Below are positions 1-9,287 of a stretch of 64,000 nt of DNA, one piece after another. The stretch covers positions 1,364,001 to 1,428,000 of the forward strand of contig NZ_CP009654.1 of assembly GCF_001880225.1 (NCBI RefSeq), in the 5' to 3' direction. The position numbers and the translations under genes are program-made. Position 1 is the stretch's first letter, and each line of letters starts with the position of its first letter. Origin of the DNA: Francisella frigiditurris. Its GTDB lineage: Bacteria > Pseudomonadota > Gammaproteobacteria > Francisellales > Francisellaceae. The notes under the pieces are model-generated. The model was not told the DNA's origin. It did no database searches and saw only the letters and a list, made by a program, of their open reading frames with translations.

Positions 1-326
1 ACATATACATAATTATCTATACTTATAAAATAAGGACTTAATGCTAGACTAAAATATCCAATCAATAAAAAAATTGCTCCCAAAAACATAGTCTTTTTAA
101 TACCAAAGACTTTGTCAGCAACATATCCACCAATAGCATTAAAAACATACGTTAATGAGGCAAAACCTCCAAATAGTAATACAGCATCTTTTTCTGTAAA
201 ATCAAAACCATACTTACTCATGAAAAATAATATAGCTGTATAGCTAAATCCGTAATACCCAAATCTTTCAAAAAACTCAAAGAAACAAAGTAAAAAGAAA
301 GAGTTTTGCTTTCTTAAAGCAACCAT
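1..326 (-). CDS. POT/PTR family peptide transporter, N-terminal part (runs off the window)
   Basis: Translating the minus strand from the ATG at 326 gives an open frame to the left edge, so only about 108 N-terminal residues are present. An E-R-F-G-Y-Y-G motif near residues 19-25 and a later G-G-Y-V-A-D segment are hallmarks of proton-coupled oligopeptide transporters (POT/PTR2, MFS fold) in the inner membrane. The reading is hydrophobic throughout, with at least two complete membrane helices visible. A competing ATG at 330 is out of frame and soon hits a stop. The gene is divergent from the uronate/inositol cluster, sharing a 158-bp intergenic region. Specificity for di- or tripeptides is typical of the family but not shown here. 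Confidence 0.8.
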   Translation of the reverse strand, partial: MVALRKQNSFFLLCFFEFFERFGYYGFSYTAILFFMSKYGFDFTEKDAVLLFGGFASLTYVFNAIGGYVADKVFGIKKTMFLGAIFLLIGYFSLALSPYFISIDNYVY

Positions 327-484
327 TCATATTCCTAAAATGAAATCCACATTTTTCAAGAATATAATATTTCTATTTTTTTTAAAATTGTTTAATCCTA
401 CCATTTATAAATTTTATTTATTTTAATTCCAAATAAGTTAGAAATAATTTATAGTAAATCTAGAGGCTATAAACTTATTATTTT

Positions 485-1948
485 ATGGAAAAAAAACAAG
501 TAAAGTTATCTAATATGATCGCCTATGGTTCTGGTGATTTTTTTGGTGGCGGTGCATTCACAATCCTTGGTTTATGGTTAATGTACTTTTATACTCAAGT
601 CGCAGGTTTATCAGCAGCTGAAGCTGGCATGATTGTTGCAATAGGTCGAGGTTTAGATTTATTTGCAGACCCAATAATGGGTTACATCTCTGATAACTGG
701 AGAGGCCCTCTTGGTAGAAGAAGATTTTTCTTTGTTATTGGTGCACCTCTTGTTCTAGTTTTCGCATTACTCTGGCTACCTAATTTTCCTTTTTGGTACT
801 ACTTAGTAACTTATGTAGCATTTAATTTTATATTTACTATGATCCAAGTTCCATATGAAACGTTAGCTGCAGAAATGACTGATAATTATGGAATACGTTC
901 AAAAATGACTGGCGTGAGAATGATATTCTCCCAAAGCTCTAATATTGTTGCTGGGGTTTTACCTGCTGCTATTTTATATTTTTTCTCTGATGAAAAAGTA
1001 TCTTTTGTAGTAATGGGAAGTATTTGTGCAATATTATTTATGCTACCTTGGTTCTTTGTCTATAACTGGACTTGGGAAAGAGATGTTGAAATTGAAAAAA
1101 GAGTTAAAGTTGGTTTTTTAAAAGAAATGATGCGCATATTTATAAATATGCTTTCAACACTTAAAGTTCGTGCTTTTAGATTAAATTTACTAATGTATAT
1201 AGGAGCATTTGTTGCCCTAGATGTTTTTGGTGCTAGCTTTGCTTACTATTTTAAATTCATGTTAGATTATGATGTAAGCTCTGCTTCTTGGGTTTATACA
1301 TCTTTCTCCATTATTCAGGTTTTATCTGTACCAATATTTGCATATCTTTGTATAAGAATCGGGAGTGTTATGAGCTACCGTGTAGCTATCGTAATATTAA
1401 TTATAAGTATGATTATCTTTGGTATCTTACCTTTAATAAGTGGCGTGTTATCTTTAATTCTATTTATATTTATGATCTTCATACTTGGTTTTGCTCGAGC
1501 TGGTTGTTACTTCACTCCTTGGAATTTATATAATTTTATGGCTGATGTAGATGAAGCTTTAACTAAAAACCGTAGAGAAGGCACATTTGCTAGTACAATG
1601 ACCGTTTCTCGTAAATTAGTACAAGCATTAGCATTTGCTATAGTAGGCTTCACTTTGTCTTTGTTTGAATTTGTTCCTAGTGCAACAGCTCAATCTGAAA
1701 CAGCTCTAGTCGGAATAAATATATGCTTTATAGGTGGAACTATATTCTTTTGTATTATAGGAGCTATTGCCTCTACAAGATTTAGATTAAACACAAAAAA
1801 ACACTCAATATTAATAGAAGAATTAGAAAGACTTCGTGCAGGAGGTAATTTAAGCGATGCTCCTCCTCATGCTATTAAAATAGTTGAAGAACTTACAGGA
1901 TGGGAACATCAAAAAACATGGGGCAATAACTCAGTTGTTCCAAAATAA
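485..1948 (+). CDS. GPH-family sugar:cation symporter (MelB/UidB/YicJ-like)
   Basis: The 487-residue product is an inner-membrane transporter with about twelve hydrophobic segments. The N-terminal G-x-G-D-F region and the D-P-I-M-G-Y-I-S-D-N motif (about residues 61-70) followed by G-R-R-R are typical of the glycoside-pentoside-hexuronide:cation symporter family. It is the first gene of the cluster and is followed after 29 bp by a GH31 glycosidase. E. coli yicJ-yicI has the same pairing, which suggests import of an alpha-glycoside or glucuronide that the downstream enzyme hydrolyses. There is no strong Shine-Dalgarno sequence before the ATG; a TATAAA at 468-473 could be its -10 box, leaving a very short leader. 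The exact substrate is not determinable. Confidence 0.85.
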   Translation: MEKKQVKLSNMIAYGSGDFFGGGAFTILGLWLMYFYTQVAGLSAAEAGMIVAIGRGLDLFADPIMGYISDNWRGPLGRRRFFFVIGAPLVLVFALLWLPNFPFWYYLVTYVAFNFIFTMIQVPYETLAAEMTDNYGIRSKMTGVRMIFSQSSNIVAGVLPAAILYFFSDEKVSFVVMGSICAILFMLPWFFVYNWTWERDVEIEKRVKVGFLKEMMRIFINMLSTLKVRAFRLNLLMYIGAFVALDVFGASFAYYFKFMLDYDVSSASWVYTSFSIIQVLSVPIFAYLCIRIGSVMSYRVAIVILIISMIIFGILPLISGVLSLILFIFMIFILGFARAGCYFTPWNLYNFMADVDEALTKNRREGTFASTMTVSRKLVQALAFAIVGFTLSLFEFVPSATAQSETALVGINICFIGGTIFFCIIGAIASTRFRLNTKKHSILIEELERLRAGGNLSDAPPHAIKIVEELTGWEHQKTWGNNSVVPK

Positions 1949-1977
1949 TTTAGAAATTAATTAACGGACACAAATAT

Positions 1978-4299
1978 ATGTTAGATATTCGAAAATTTAA
2001 GCTAGAAGAAATCTCTGATACGACAGTCACTTTTAAATTAGAAGAAAAAAATATTTACGCTAGAGTTTTAATTTTAGAAGAAAATATATTTCGTATTTTA
2101 ATAACAAAAGGTTTAAATACCATAACTCCTAAAACTTGGAGTTTTGCCAAAAACTCTGAAATCTCATTTGAAGGAATCGATAAGCTAGATATCTCTCAAT
2201 GGACATGTCCTAACTTTACGGTTAATGATGATGAAGAAGGTATTATTTCTATATATACAGAAAATTTGCTAGCTGAAATTAAACTTGATGGTTTCCATAT
2301 AACTTGGTTTGAGAAAAGAAATAATAAATGGTTAAAGGTAGCCCAAGATTTACATACACAAGCGTATAATTTTGATTACTGGTCGGATAGAGGTGCATAC
2401 CACGCTCTTGCTAAAGAACCTAAAGCTATGTTTTTTGGATTAGGTGAAAAATCTGGGGCTTTAAATAGAGATAAACGTAGATTTATAATGAGATCTACTG
2501 ATCCTATGGGCTATGATGCTGAAACATCTGATCCTCTATATAAGCATATTCCTTTTTTTATTAGCCACAATCCTATTAGTAAAACTAATTTTGGTATTTT
2601 TTATGATAATTTAAGTGATAGTGTTTTCAACTTCGGTAAAGAAATAGATAACTATCATGGCCCATATATTCATTATGATGCGAAAGCTGGTGATTTAGAT
2701 TATTACTTTATATCTGGAGAAAAAATCTCTGATATTACTGAGACATTTAGTCAAATAACTGGTAAAACTGCCCTACCTCCATATTGGAGCCTATACTATT
2801 CTGGTTCAACAATGACATATACTGATTTGCCAGATGCTCAAGAGCAAATGAATAATTTTATTAATGATTGTAAGAAATATGATATTCAATGTGGTTCATT
2901 TCAATTAAGTTCAGGATATACATCTATTGGTAATAAAAGATATGTTTTTAACTGGAATTATACTAAGTTTCCTGATGTTGAAAAATTCACAAAAAAATAC
3001 CAAGACAATGGCATAAAGCTATGTGCAAATATAAAACCATGTTTATTACAAGATCACCCAAAACGTAGTGAAATAGAAGCTTTTAATGGTTATATAAATA
3101 ACAAAGAATATAATAAACCAGAGCTTGTACAATATTGGGATGAACTTGGATATTATCTAGATTTTACAAACCCTCAGACTATAAACTGGTGGCAAAGTAA
3201 CGTTACTGAACAACTTCTAAAGAAAGGTATCAGCTCTACATGGAATGATAATAATGAATATGAAGTTTATAATGGTTTAGCAGTTTGTAATGGCTTTGGT
3301 GAAGAAATTGAAATTAAACATGTAAAACCTGTACAAGGTTTATTAATGACTAAAGCTAGTTACGAGGCTCAAATTAACTTTGCTCCTAATGAAAGACCTT
3401 ATTTAATAACTAGATCAGGTTGTGCAGGCTTACAAAGATATGCTCAAACTTGGACTGGTGATAATAATACTGACTGGAAAACTTTACCTTTTAATTTAGA
3501 AATGGCTAAAGGATTGTCATTATCAGGAATATATAATTTTGGACATGATATAGGAGGCTTTTCAGGTCCTGCTCCAACTCCAGAAATGCTTCTAAGATGG
3601 ATTCAGCATGGTATTTTTTATCCAAGATTTACAATACATTCGTGGAATGAAGATAAAACTGTAAACACTCCTTGGATGTATCCAAGTGTATTTGACAATA
3701 TTCAAAAAGCTTTTTCATTGAGAAATGAGGTTTTACCTTATATTTATCAACTTTGTTATGAAGCTCATAGTCAGGCAAAACCTATTATAAAACCTACTTT
3801 CTATGATTTTGAAAATGATGCAAATACATTTAAAGATAATCAAGAATTTTTACTGGGTAGAATGCTTATAGCTAATATACTTGAGCAAGGACAGACAAAG
3901 CGTCAAATTTATTTACCAAAAGGTTCTAGCTGGTATGATTATTATACTGGTGAAATATATCAAGGTGGTCAAACAATATGTCTTGATGTTGATGAAACTA
4001 GTATTCCTATATTTGTCAGAGAAAATACAGTAATTCCTGTAAATATAGCTAGAGCTGGCTTTAATAAATTCGACATAGATATTAGTTATAAAATATTTCC
4101 TCCTCTAAAAACCATTACAAGTACTCATTCTATTTATATGGATGATGGAAAAACAAATAATTATTTAAAAGGTAAATTTGGTTTTGTTAATATTACACTA
4201 GATAACTCTAAGTCAGACTTGAATATAAAATGGGATTATCAAGGAGATGATGAGTTCAAAGTTACTAACATAAATATTATTAATATGCAGGAGATTTAA
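1978..4299 (+). CDS. Glycoside hydrolase family 31 (alpha-glucosidase type)
   Basis: The 773-residue protein has an N-terminal beta-sandwich region, a (beta/alpha)8 barrel and C-terminal beta domains as in GH31. The motif T-W-N-D-N-N-E-Y-E places the likely nucleophile at Asp424. T-W-T-G-D-N-N places the likely acid/base at Asp495. The N-D-x-N-E form is closer to alpha-glucosidases and 6-alpha-glucosyltransferases than to the YicI alpha-xylosidase form. No signal peptide is visible, so it should act in the cytoplasm on sugar brought in by the preceding GPH symporter. The next gene starts 4 bp after its stop. Activity could be on an alpha-glucoside, xyloside or glucuronide-related glycoside; context favours a substrate feeding the uronate pathway, but this is inference. 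Confidence 0.88.
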   Translation: MLDIRKFKLEEISDTTVTFKLEEKNIYARVLILEENIFRILITKGLNTITPKTWSFAKNSEISFEGIDKLDISQWTCPNFTVNDDEEGIISIYTENLLAEIKLDGFHITWFEKRNNKWLKVAQDLHTQAYNFDYWSDRGAYHALAKEPKAMFFGLGEKSGALNRDKRRFIMRSTDPMGYDAETSDPLYKHIPFFISHNPISKTNFGIFYDNLSDSVFNFGKEIDNYHGPYIHYDAKAGDLDYYFISGEKISDITETFSQITGKTALPPYWSLYYSGSTMTYTDLPDAQEQMNNFINDCKKYDIQCGSFQLSSGYTSIGNKRYVFNWNYTKFPDVEKFTKKYQDNGIKLCANIKPCLLQDHPKRSEIEAFNGYINNKEYNKPELVQYWDELGYYLDFTNPQTINWWQSNVTEQLLKKGISSTWNDNNEYEVYNGLAVCNGFGEEIEIKHVKPVQGLLMTKASYEAQINFAPNERPYLITRSGCAGLQRYAQTWTGDNNTDWKTLPFNLEMAKGLSLSGIYNFGHDIGGFSGPAPTPEMLLRWIQHGIFYPRFTIHSWNEDKTVNTPWMYPSVFDNIQKAFSLRNEVLPYIYQLCYEAHSQAKPIIKPTFYDFENDANTFKDNQEFLLGRMLIANILEQGQTKRQIYLPKGSSWYDYYTGEIYQGGQTICLDVDETSIPIFVRENTVIPVNIARAGFNKFDIDISYKIFPPLKTITSTHSIYMDDGKTNNYLKGKFGFVNITLDNSKSDLNIKWDYQGDDEFKVTNINIINMQEI

Positions 4300-4303
4300 A
4301 ATA

Positions 4304-5770
4304 ATGTTAAATCTACAGACATTAAAAAACTGCCAACTTCCTAATTATGACAGAAATAAGTTAAACGCAGGAATTTTACATATTGGAATAGGCGCTTTCC
4401 ATAGAGCTCATCAAATTTATTACATAGATAAACTATTAAACTCTAATAACACTGATGCTTTTAACTGGGGCTATATAAGTGGAACTATTAGAAGCAATTC
4501 TAAACTAATTGATGATCTAAAGAATAATGATTGCTTATATACTCTTTCAACTAATGATGAATCTGGATATAACTATAGAATTATTGGAGCATTGAAAGAT
4601 GTTTATTTTGCAGGTAATGGGCAAACTCAAGAGCTAATAAATACTATCTCTAACCATAGTATTCGTATAGTTACTTATACAGTTACAGAAAAAGGATACT
4701 ATGTAGATCTATCTACTCAGAAATTAAACATATCTCACCCTGATATTATTGCAGATTTAAATAACATCAGTGCTCCAAGAACAGCTATTGGCATAACTGT
4801 AGTCTCTCTTAAAAAAAGATATGAAACCCATAAAGAAGCATTAACTTTACTCAGTTGTGACAATATGCCAAACAATGGAAAAATACTTAAAGCAGCTGTT
4901 ATTGAATTTGCAAATAAAATAGATAAAAACTTAGCTAAATGGATAGATGAAAATTGTACTTTTCCTTCTGCTATGGTTGATAGAATAGTTCCAGCTGTGA
5001 CAGATGAAACTATTAAAAATATAGAAAATGCTATTGGACAATATGATAGCTCTCTAGTAGCAACTGAAGAATTTGCTCAATGGGTAATAGAGGATAATTT
5101 TGCAAATGGTCGCCCTGCTCTTGAAGAGGTTAGTGTTGAGTTTGTAAGTGATATAGAACCTTTTGAAAAATTAAAGCTTACTATGCTTAATGGTAGTCAT
5201 AGTTTAATAGCTTATCTAGGAGCTTATGCTGGGCTTAAAACTGTAGATAAAGTTATCTCGACAAAAGAGTTTTATAACTTTATTAAAAAATATATGTTAG
5301 AAATAGCAGCTCCATTAGTTAAAGGTTTGCCAGCTAGTGTTTCAACTAATACCTATGCTGATAAATTACTAACTCGTTTTGCTAATCCATATTTGAAGCA
5401 CCGCACAGAACAAATAGCTATGGATGGTTCTAAGAAAATCCCTCAACGATGGCTTGGTTCTTTAAAATCTCTTATTAAAGAAAAGAAAAATTATAATATC
5501 CTAGCTATAGGATTAGCTGGTTGGATATTATTCTGTTCTGGTAAGGATCAGAATAATCATTCCCTTGAAATTAGTGATCCATTACAAGCTAATTACAAAG
5601 CTATCTGGAATGAAACAAATGATGCTAAAATATTAGTAGATAGATTTTTGGCTCTTGAGGAAATTTTCTCAAAAGAGTTTGCTGATAATTTTGAGTTAAA
5701 ACAAATAATTAGTAAATATATAGAAGCCATTCGTTCAAAAGGTGTGCTTGAAGTAATAAAAAATATATAG
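4304..5770 (+). CDS. uxuB: Fructuronate reductase / mannitol dehydrogenase family
   Basis: This 488-residue oxidoreductase of the long-chain mannitol dehydrogenase family should reduce D-fructuronate to D-mannonate with NADH in the cytoplasm. The N-terminal nucleotide-binding motif G-I-G-A-F-H-R-A-H (about residues 27-35) is characteristic. The catalytic segment K-L-T-M-L-N-G-S-H-S (about residue 290 onwards) contains the family's Lys/Asn/His. The family also includes tagaturonate reductase (UxaB), mannitol-2- and arabitol dehydrogenases. The following uxuA makes UxuB the best choice, because its product would be the substrate of that enzyme. It sits 4 bp downstream of the GH31 gene and 11 bp before uxuA, clearly in one operon. 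Confidence 0.88.
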   Translation: MLNLQTLKNCQLPNYDRNKLNAGILHIGIGAFHRAHQIYYIDKLLNSNNTDAFNWGYISGTIRSNSKLIDDLKNNDCLYTLSTNDESGYNYRIIGALKDVYFAGNGQTQELINTISNHSIRIVTYTVTEKGYYVDLSTQKLNISHPDIIADLNNISAPRTAIGITVVSLKKRYETHKEALTLLSCDNMPNNGKILKAAVIEFANKIDKNLAKWIDENCTFPSAMVDRIVPAVTDETIKNIENAIGQYDSSLVATEEFAQWVIEDNFANGRPALEEVSVEFVSDIEPFEKLKLTMLNGSHSLIAYLGAYAGLKTVDKVISTKEFYNFIKKYMLEIAAPLVKGLPASVSTNTYADKLLTRFANPYLKHRTEQIAMDGSKKIPQRWLGSLKSLIKEKKNYNILAIGLAGWILFCSGKDQNNHSLEISDPLQANYKAIWNETNDAKILVDRFLALEEIFSKEFADNFELKQIISKYIEAIRSKGVLEVIKNI

Positions 5771-5781
5771 AGGTAAAAGAA

Positions 5782-6972
5782 ATGATTGAATCTTGGAGAT
5801 GGTTTGGACCAAATGATCCTGTATGTATAGAAGATATTATGCAAACAGGTGTTACTGATATAGTAACTGCTTTACATCATATACCTAATGGTGAAGTTTG
5901 GCCTGTAGCAGAAATTAAGAAAAGACAGTCTGAAGTAGAAAACTCTCCAAAACAAGGTAAAACACACCTTACATGGTCTGTCGTAGAAAGTATTCCCGTT
6001 CATGAGGATATCAAAAGAGGTAAAGCAACTCGTGATGAGTATATAGCTAACTACTGTGAAAGTATTAGAAACCTTGCTAAATGTGGAATTAATCTTATTA
6101 TTTATAATTTTATGCCTGTGCTTGACTGGACTCGTACTGATCTAGCTATGAAAACTCTTACAGGTGCAAAAACTTTATCTTTTGATGAAATAGCTTTTGC
6201 TGCTTTTGACATTCATATTTTAAAAAGACCAGGAGCTGAGAGCTCATACAGAGAAGATATAGTTAAAAAAGCTACTACGTACTTTAAAATTATGTCTAAT
6301 GATAAAAAAGAAATACTTATTAATAATATAATAGCTGGTCTTCCAGGCGCTGAAGAAAGCTTTACCTTAAAGCAATTCCAAGCAGCTCTAGATGAATATA
6401 AGGGGATTGATAAGGCAAAATTACGTGAGAATCTTATATATTTCCTAGAGAAAGTTATTCCTGTAGCTGAAGAAGTTGGAGCTAAATTAGCAATACATCC
6501 AGATGATCCTCCTTTTGAGCTATTTGGTTTACCAAGAATCATTAGTACTATTGAAGATTATGATTGGTTATTTGAAAATGTACCATCAATGGCTAATGGT
6601 ATTACTTTCTGTGCAGGCTCATTAGGTTCAAGATGGGATAATGACCTACCTCTTATGGCTAAAAAAATTGGTAGAAGAATATATTTCACTCACTTAAGAA
6701 ATGTGGCTTTAGATAAAGATAGTCGTAGTTTCTATGAAGCAGAACATTTATGTGGAAATACAAATATGTATGCTTTAGTTAAAGAAATCCTAAAAATAGA
6801 AAAATCTTCTCATCCTATTTATATGAGACCTGATCATGGACAACAAATGCTTAGTGATTTGGATAAAAAAACTAATCCAGGATACTCATGTATAGGTAGA
6901 ATGAAAGGACTAGCTGAAATCCGTGGCGTTGCTTATGCAGTAAAACAAGAGTTAGAGAATGAAAATAGATAA
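5782..6972 (+). CDS. uxuA: Mannonate dehydratase
   Basis: The 396-residue TIM-barrel enzyme dehydrates D-mannonate to 2-keto-3-deoxy-D-gluconate (KDG). The start M-I-E-S-W-R-W-F-G-P-N-D-P and the motifs L-A-I-H-P-D-D-P-P, F-C-A-G-S-L-G and R-P-D-H-G are diagnostic of UxuA and carry the metal-binding His/Asp/Cys residues. Length matches the family. A good Shine-Dalgarno (AGAGG) precedes the ATG. The 3' end overlaps the next gene by 14 bp, which suggests translational coupling with the kinase that uses its product. Confidence 0.96.
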   Translation: MIESWRWFGPNDPVCIEDIMQTGVTDIVTALHHIPNGEVWPVAEIKKRQSEVENSPKQGKTHLTWSVVESIPVHEDIKRGKATRDEYIANYCESIRNLAKCGINLIIYNFMPVLDWTRTDLAMKTLTGAKTLSFDEIAFAAFDIHILKRPGAESSYREDIVKKATTYFKIMSNDKKEILINNIIAGLPGAEESFTLKQFQAALDEYKGIDKAKLRENLIYFLEKVIPVAEEVGAKLAIHPDDPPFELFGLPRIISTIEDYDWLFENVPSMANGITFCAGSLGSRWDNDLPLMAKKIGRRIYFTHLRNVALDKDSRSFYEAEHLCGNTNMYALVKEILKIEKSSHPIYMRPDHGQQMLSDLDKKTNPGYSCIGRMKGLAEIRGVAYAVKQELENENR

Positions 6973-7912
6973 TAAGTTACTAGCTATTGGCGAATGTATG
7001 CTTGAACTTAGTGGACAAATGCAACTAGGTCAGCAAGTGAAGTTAAGTTTTGGCGGTGATGTTTTGAACACTGCTTTATATTATGCTCGTCTAGGTGGAA
7101 ACACATCTTTCTTAACCGTCTTAGGGAATGATACTTTCTCCTCTCAAATGATAAATTCTTGGAAAAATGAAAATATAGATACTTCCACTATCATAAGATT
7201 AGCTGATAAAGTTCCAGGTCTATATGCTATTAAGACAGATAATTTAGGAGAAAGAAGCTTTTATTATTGGCGTGAACAAGCACCAATCAAAGAGCTTTTC
7301 CATAACATATCTAGTCAAGAATTAAACCAATATACAAAAACTTATCAATATATATATTTCTCTGGAATATCTTTATCTAGATGGGATGAAGCACAGTTGA
7401 ATATCTTTTGTGACTGGATTAATGCCTTTAAAGCGAGTTCTCCAGATAAACAAATTATTTTTGACTTAAATTATCGTCCTAAATGTTGGAAAAACATTAG
7501 TCAAACTAAAAAGTATTTAGAAAAAATATTACCTTTAGTAACCATGGTTATTACAACTTTTGACGATGAGCAAATGCTGTTTGATGATATTAATAGCCAA
7601 CAGACTTTAGATAGATATAATAATTTTAATATACCTACTATTATTATAAAACATGGTGCAAACCCAACTGTAATATATAACCAAGGTAAAGTTGAAGAGA
7701 TCATACCTCAAAGAGTTGATATACCAGTTGATACTACTGCTGCTGGAGATAGTTTTAATGCTGCCTTCTTAGCAGCTTTTAATAAAGATTATAACCTTAC
7801 AGATTGTGTCAGTTTTGCTCAAAAATTTGCTGCTGAAATAATACAACACCATGGAGCAATTATTGCTAGAGAACATACAGATAAATATCTTAAAATTCTT
7901 AAGGAATTATAA
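6959..7912 (+). CDS. kdgK: 2-keto-3-deoxygluconate kinase (PfkB/ribokinase family)
   Basis: This 317-residue sugar kinase phosphorylates KDG to KDPG with ATP. It shows the PfkB N-terminal glycine signature (S-F-G-G-D-V-L-N-T-A). It also has the C-terminal D-T-T-A-A-G-D-S-F-N-A-A-F motif with the catalytic Asp and anion hole. Its start lies inside the end of uxuA, and its stop is immediately followed by the aldolase start. The PfkB family also holds fructokinases and ribokinases; assignment to KDG rests mainly on position between uxuA and eda, which is strong context. Confidence 0.92.
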   Translation: MKIDNKLLAIGECMLELSGQMQLGQQVKLSFGGDVLNTALYYARLGGNTSFLTVLGNDTFSSQMINSWKNENIDTSTIIRLADKVPGLYAIKTDNLGERSFYYWREQAPIKELFHNISSQELNQYTKTYQYIYFSGISLSRWDEAQLNIFCDWINAFKASSPDKQIIFDLNYRPKCWKNISQTKKYLEKILPLVTMVITTFDDEQMLFDDINSQQTLDRYNNFNIPTIIIKHGANPTVIYNQGKVEEIIPQRVDIPVDTTAAGDSFNAAFLAAFNKDYNLTDCVSFAQKFAAEIIQHHGAIIAREHTDKYLKILKEL

Positions 7913-8461
7913 ATGTCATTAAAAAAGATTTTAGAAGACAATCCTCTAATACCTGTAGTTGCTGTTAACACGCTAGAAGAGGCAACATCTACTTTAGAAA
8001 AACTACGTAATAAAAATATTAAAATAGTTGAATTTACGCTTAGAACTCCCAATGCTTTAGAGGTAATAAAAGAAGTTATTAAAAATAATGATAATTTTAT
8101 TATAGGCATAGGAACAATTCGTACTCTAGAGCAATTAAAAGAGTGCTCTAAACTAAAAGTAGACTTTTTAGTTTCTCCTGGCGCTACTGTTAAAATGTTA
8201 AAATTTGCAAAAAAGAAAAAACTTCCTTACCTTCCAGGTGGAGTAACTCCTTTTGAAATTATGACTATATTAAGTTTTGGCTTTAAAATTTTAAAATTTT
8301 TCCCAGCAGAAGCTATGGGAGGAATTAAACTTCTAAAAAATTACCAAGCTGTATTTCCAGAAGTAGTATTCTGTGCAACTGGTGGGATCAACTCCTCAAA
8401 CCAAGATGAATATCTTGCTCAAAAAAATATAATAGCTATCGGAAGTTCCTCTTTAATATGA
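7913..8461 (+). CDS. eda: KDPG/KHG aldolase, apparently shortened at the C terminus
   Basis: This class I aldolase cleaves KDPG to pyruvate and glyceraldehyde-3-phosphate, the last step of the cluster's pathway. The motifs E-F-T-L-R-T (catalytic Glu region), P-G-G-V-T-P and L-K-F-F-P-A-E-A (Schiff-base Lys) are all present. The frame stops after 182 residues at G-S-S-S-L-I, whereas Eda is usually about 205-215 residues and continues with W-L-V-P and a terminal helix. A second frame starting at 8458 reads 28 further residues, beginning I-P-F-L-K-K-K-Y-Y-N-Q, to a stop at 8545-8547. Joined, the length would be about 210. A natural or sequencing frameshift near 8455-8461 is therefore likely. The active site lies upstream of it. 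Confidence 0.9.
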   Translation: MSLKKILEDNPLIPVVAVNTLEEATSTLEKLRNKNIKIVEFTLRTPNALEVIKEVIKNNDNFIIGIGTIRTLEQLKECSKLKVDFLVSPGATVKMLKFAKKKKLPYLPGGVTPFEIMTILSFGFKILKFFPAEAMGGIKLLKNYQAVFPEVVFCATGGINSSNQDEYLAQKNIIAIGSSSLI

Positions 8462-8528
8462 TTCCTTTTCTTAAAAAGAAATATTATAATCAAGTTAACA
8501 AAGACTTTTTTAAGACTTCTCAATATAT

Positions 8529-9287
8529 ATGTTTAAAAAGGTCATAGTAATATTATTAATTACAGTATCTTTTATATCAGTATCTTTCTCGTCTTCATTT
8601 AAAGAATATGACATCCACCTTATACCATCTAAAGAAGTAACTTTATATATTAAAGATTTTAATGAGTTTTTAGATAGTAAAGGGTTATTAAAAAAATATA
8701 ATATAACTCCTTTTATTGTAAACCACCCTGCTCACATCACTTTATACTTAACAGGATTCTCACCAGAAAAAATTCCATTCATAGAAGAGAATATTGAAAA
8801 TATTACTCAAAATATTTCAGAGTTTAATATTGAGCTAACAAATATAAATGTAAATAATAGTGGCTTTATAATGTTAGATGTAGAGAATAGTAATGAATTA
8901 AAGTTATTTTCAGATACTATAGTTTCTTCATTATCCCAATATAGAAATAGTGAATACTCTATACCAAAATGGGTAAAATACTATCCTCAAAAAAACGAAT
9001 CATTTACAAAATATGGTAGTCCTAATACCTTCTCTGAATTTACACCACACTTTAGTATAATGGCTATAAGTCTTGATGATGAGCAACAAAAACAAAACTT
9101 TATTAAAGATATGTCAAATGCTATAGCTGAATTTAGAGCAAAGCCTATTAAAGCAAAAATAGTAGCAATATCTTTAGGAGAAGTAGATAAAAATGGTCAA
9201 ATTATTAAAGAATTATTAACAATTCCACTAAAACAAAATAGTAACAAAAATATAGTCAATCACAAAAAAGGAGAGAACCATGTTTAG
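8529..9287 (+). CDS. Exported 2H phosphoesterase (LigT/CPDase superfamily)
   Basis: The 252-residue protein begins with a signal peptide (K-K-V-I-V-I-L-L-I-T-V-S-F, cleavage near residue 20), so it should act in the periplasm or outside the cell. Two H-x-[T/S]-hydrophobic motifs, H69-I-T71-L and H174-F-S176-I, are spaced about 105 residues apart. This is the defining feature of 2H phosphoesterases (2'-5' RNA ligase/cyclic phosphodiesterase superfamily). The natural substrate is not evident. It sits between eda and uxaC and overlaps uxaC by 8 bp, so it is co-expressed with uronate catabolism, which is unexpected. A role in processing a phosphodiester-linked sugar or inositol phosphodiester outside the cytoplasm is speculation. 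Confidence 0.72.
   Translation: MFKKVIVILLITVSFISVSFSSSFKEYDIHLIPSKEVTLYIKDFNEFLDSKGLLKKYNITPFIVNHPAHITLYLTGFSPEKIPFIEENIENITQNISEFNIELTNINVNNSGFIMLDVENSNELKLFSDTIVSSLSQYRNSEYSIPKWVKYYPQKNESFTKYGSPNTFSEFTPHFSIMAISLDDEQQKQNFIKDMSNAIAEFRAKPIKAKIVAISLGEVDKNGQIIKELLTIPLKQNSNKNIVNHKKGENHV

Noticed and set aside
1288-1533. Internal 81-codon frame inside the GPH symporter, and similar antisense or internal frames elsewhere
   Set aside because: They lie wholly within well-identified genes, lack ribosome binding sites and match no family.
4304-5770. Mannitol dehydrogenase or tagaturonate reductase as the function of the gene called uxuB
   Set aside because: Not excluded by motif alone, but no uxaA or mannitol genes are nearby, while uxuA follows directly.
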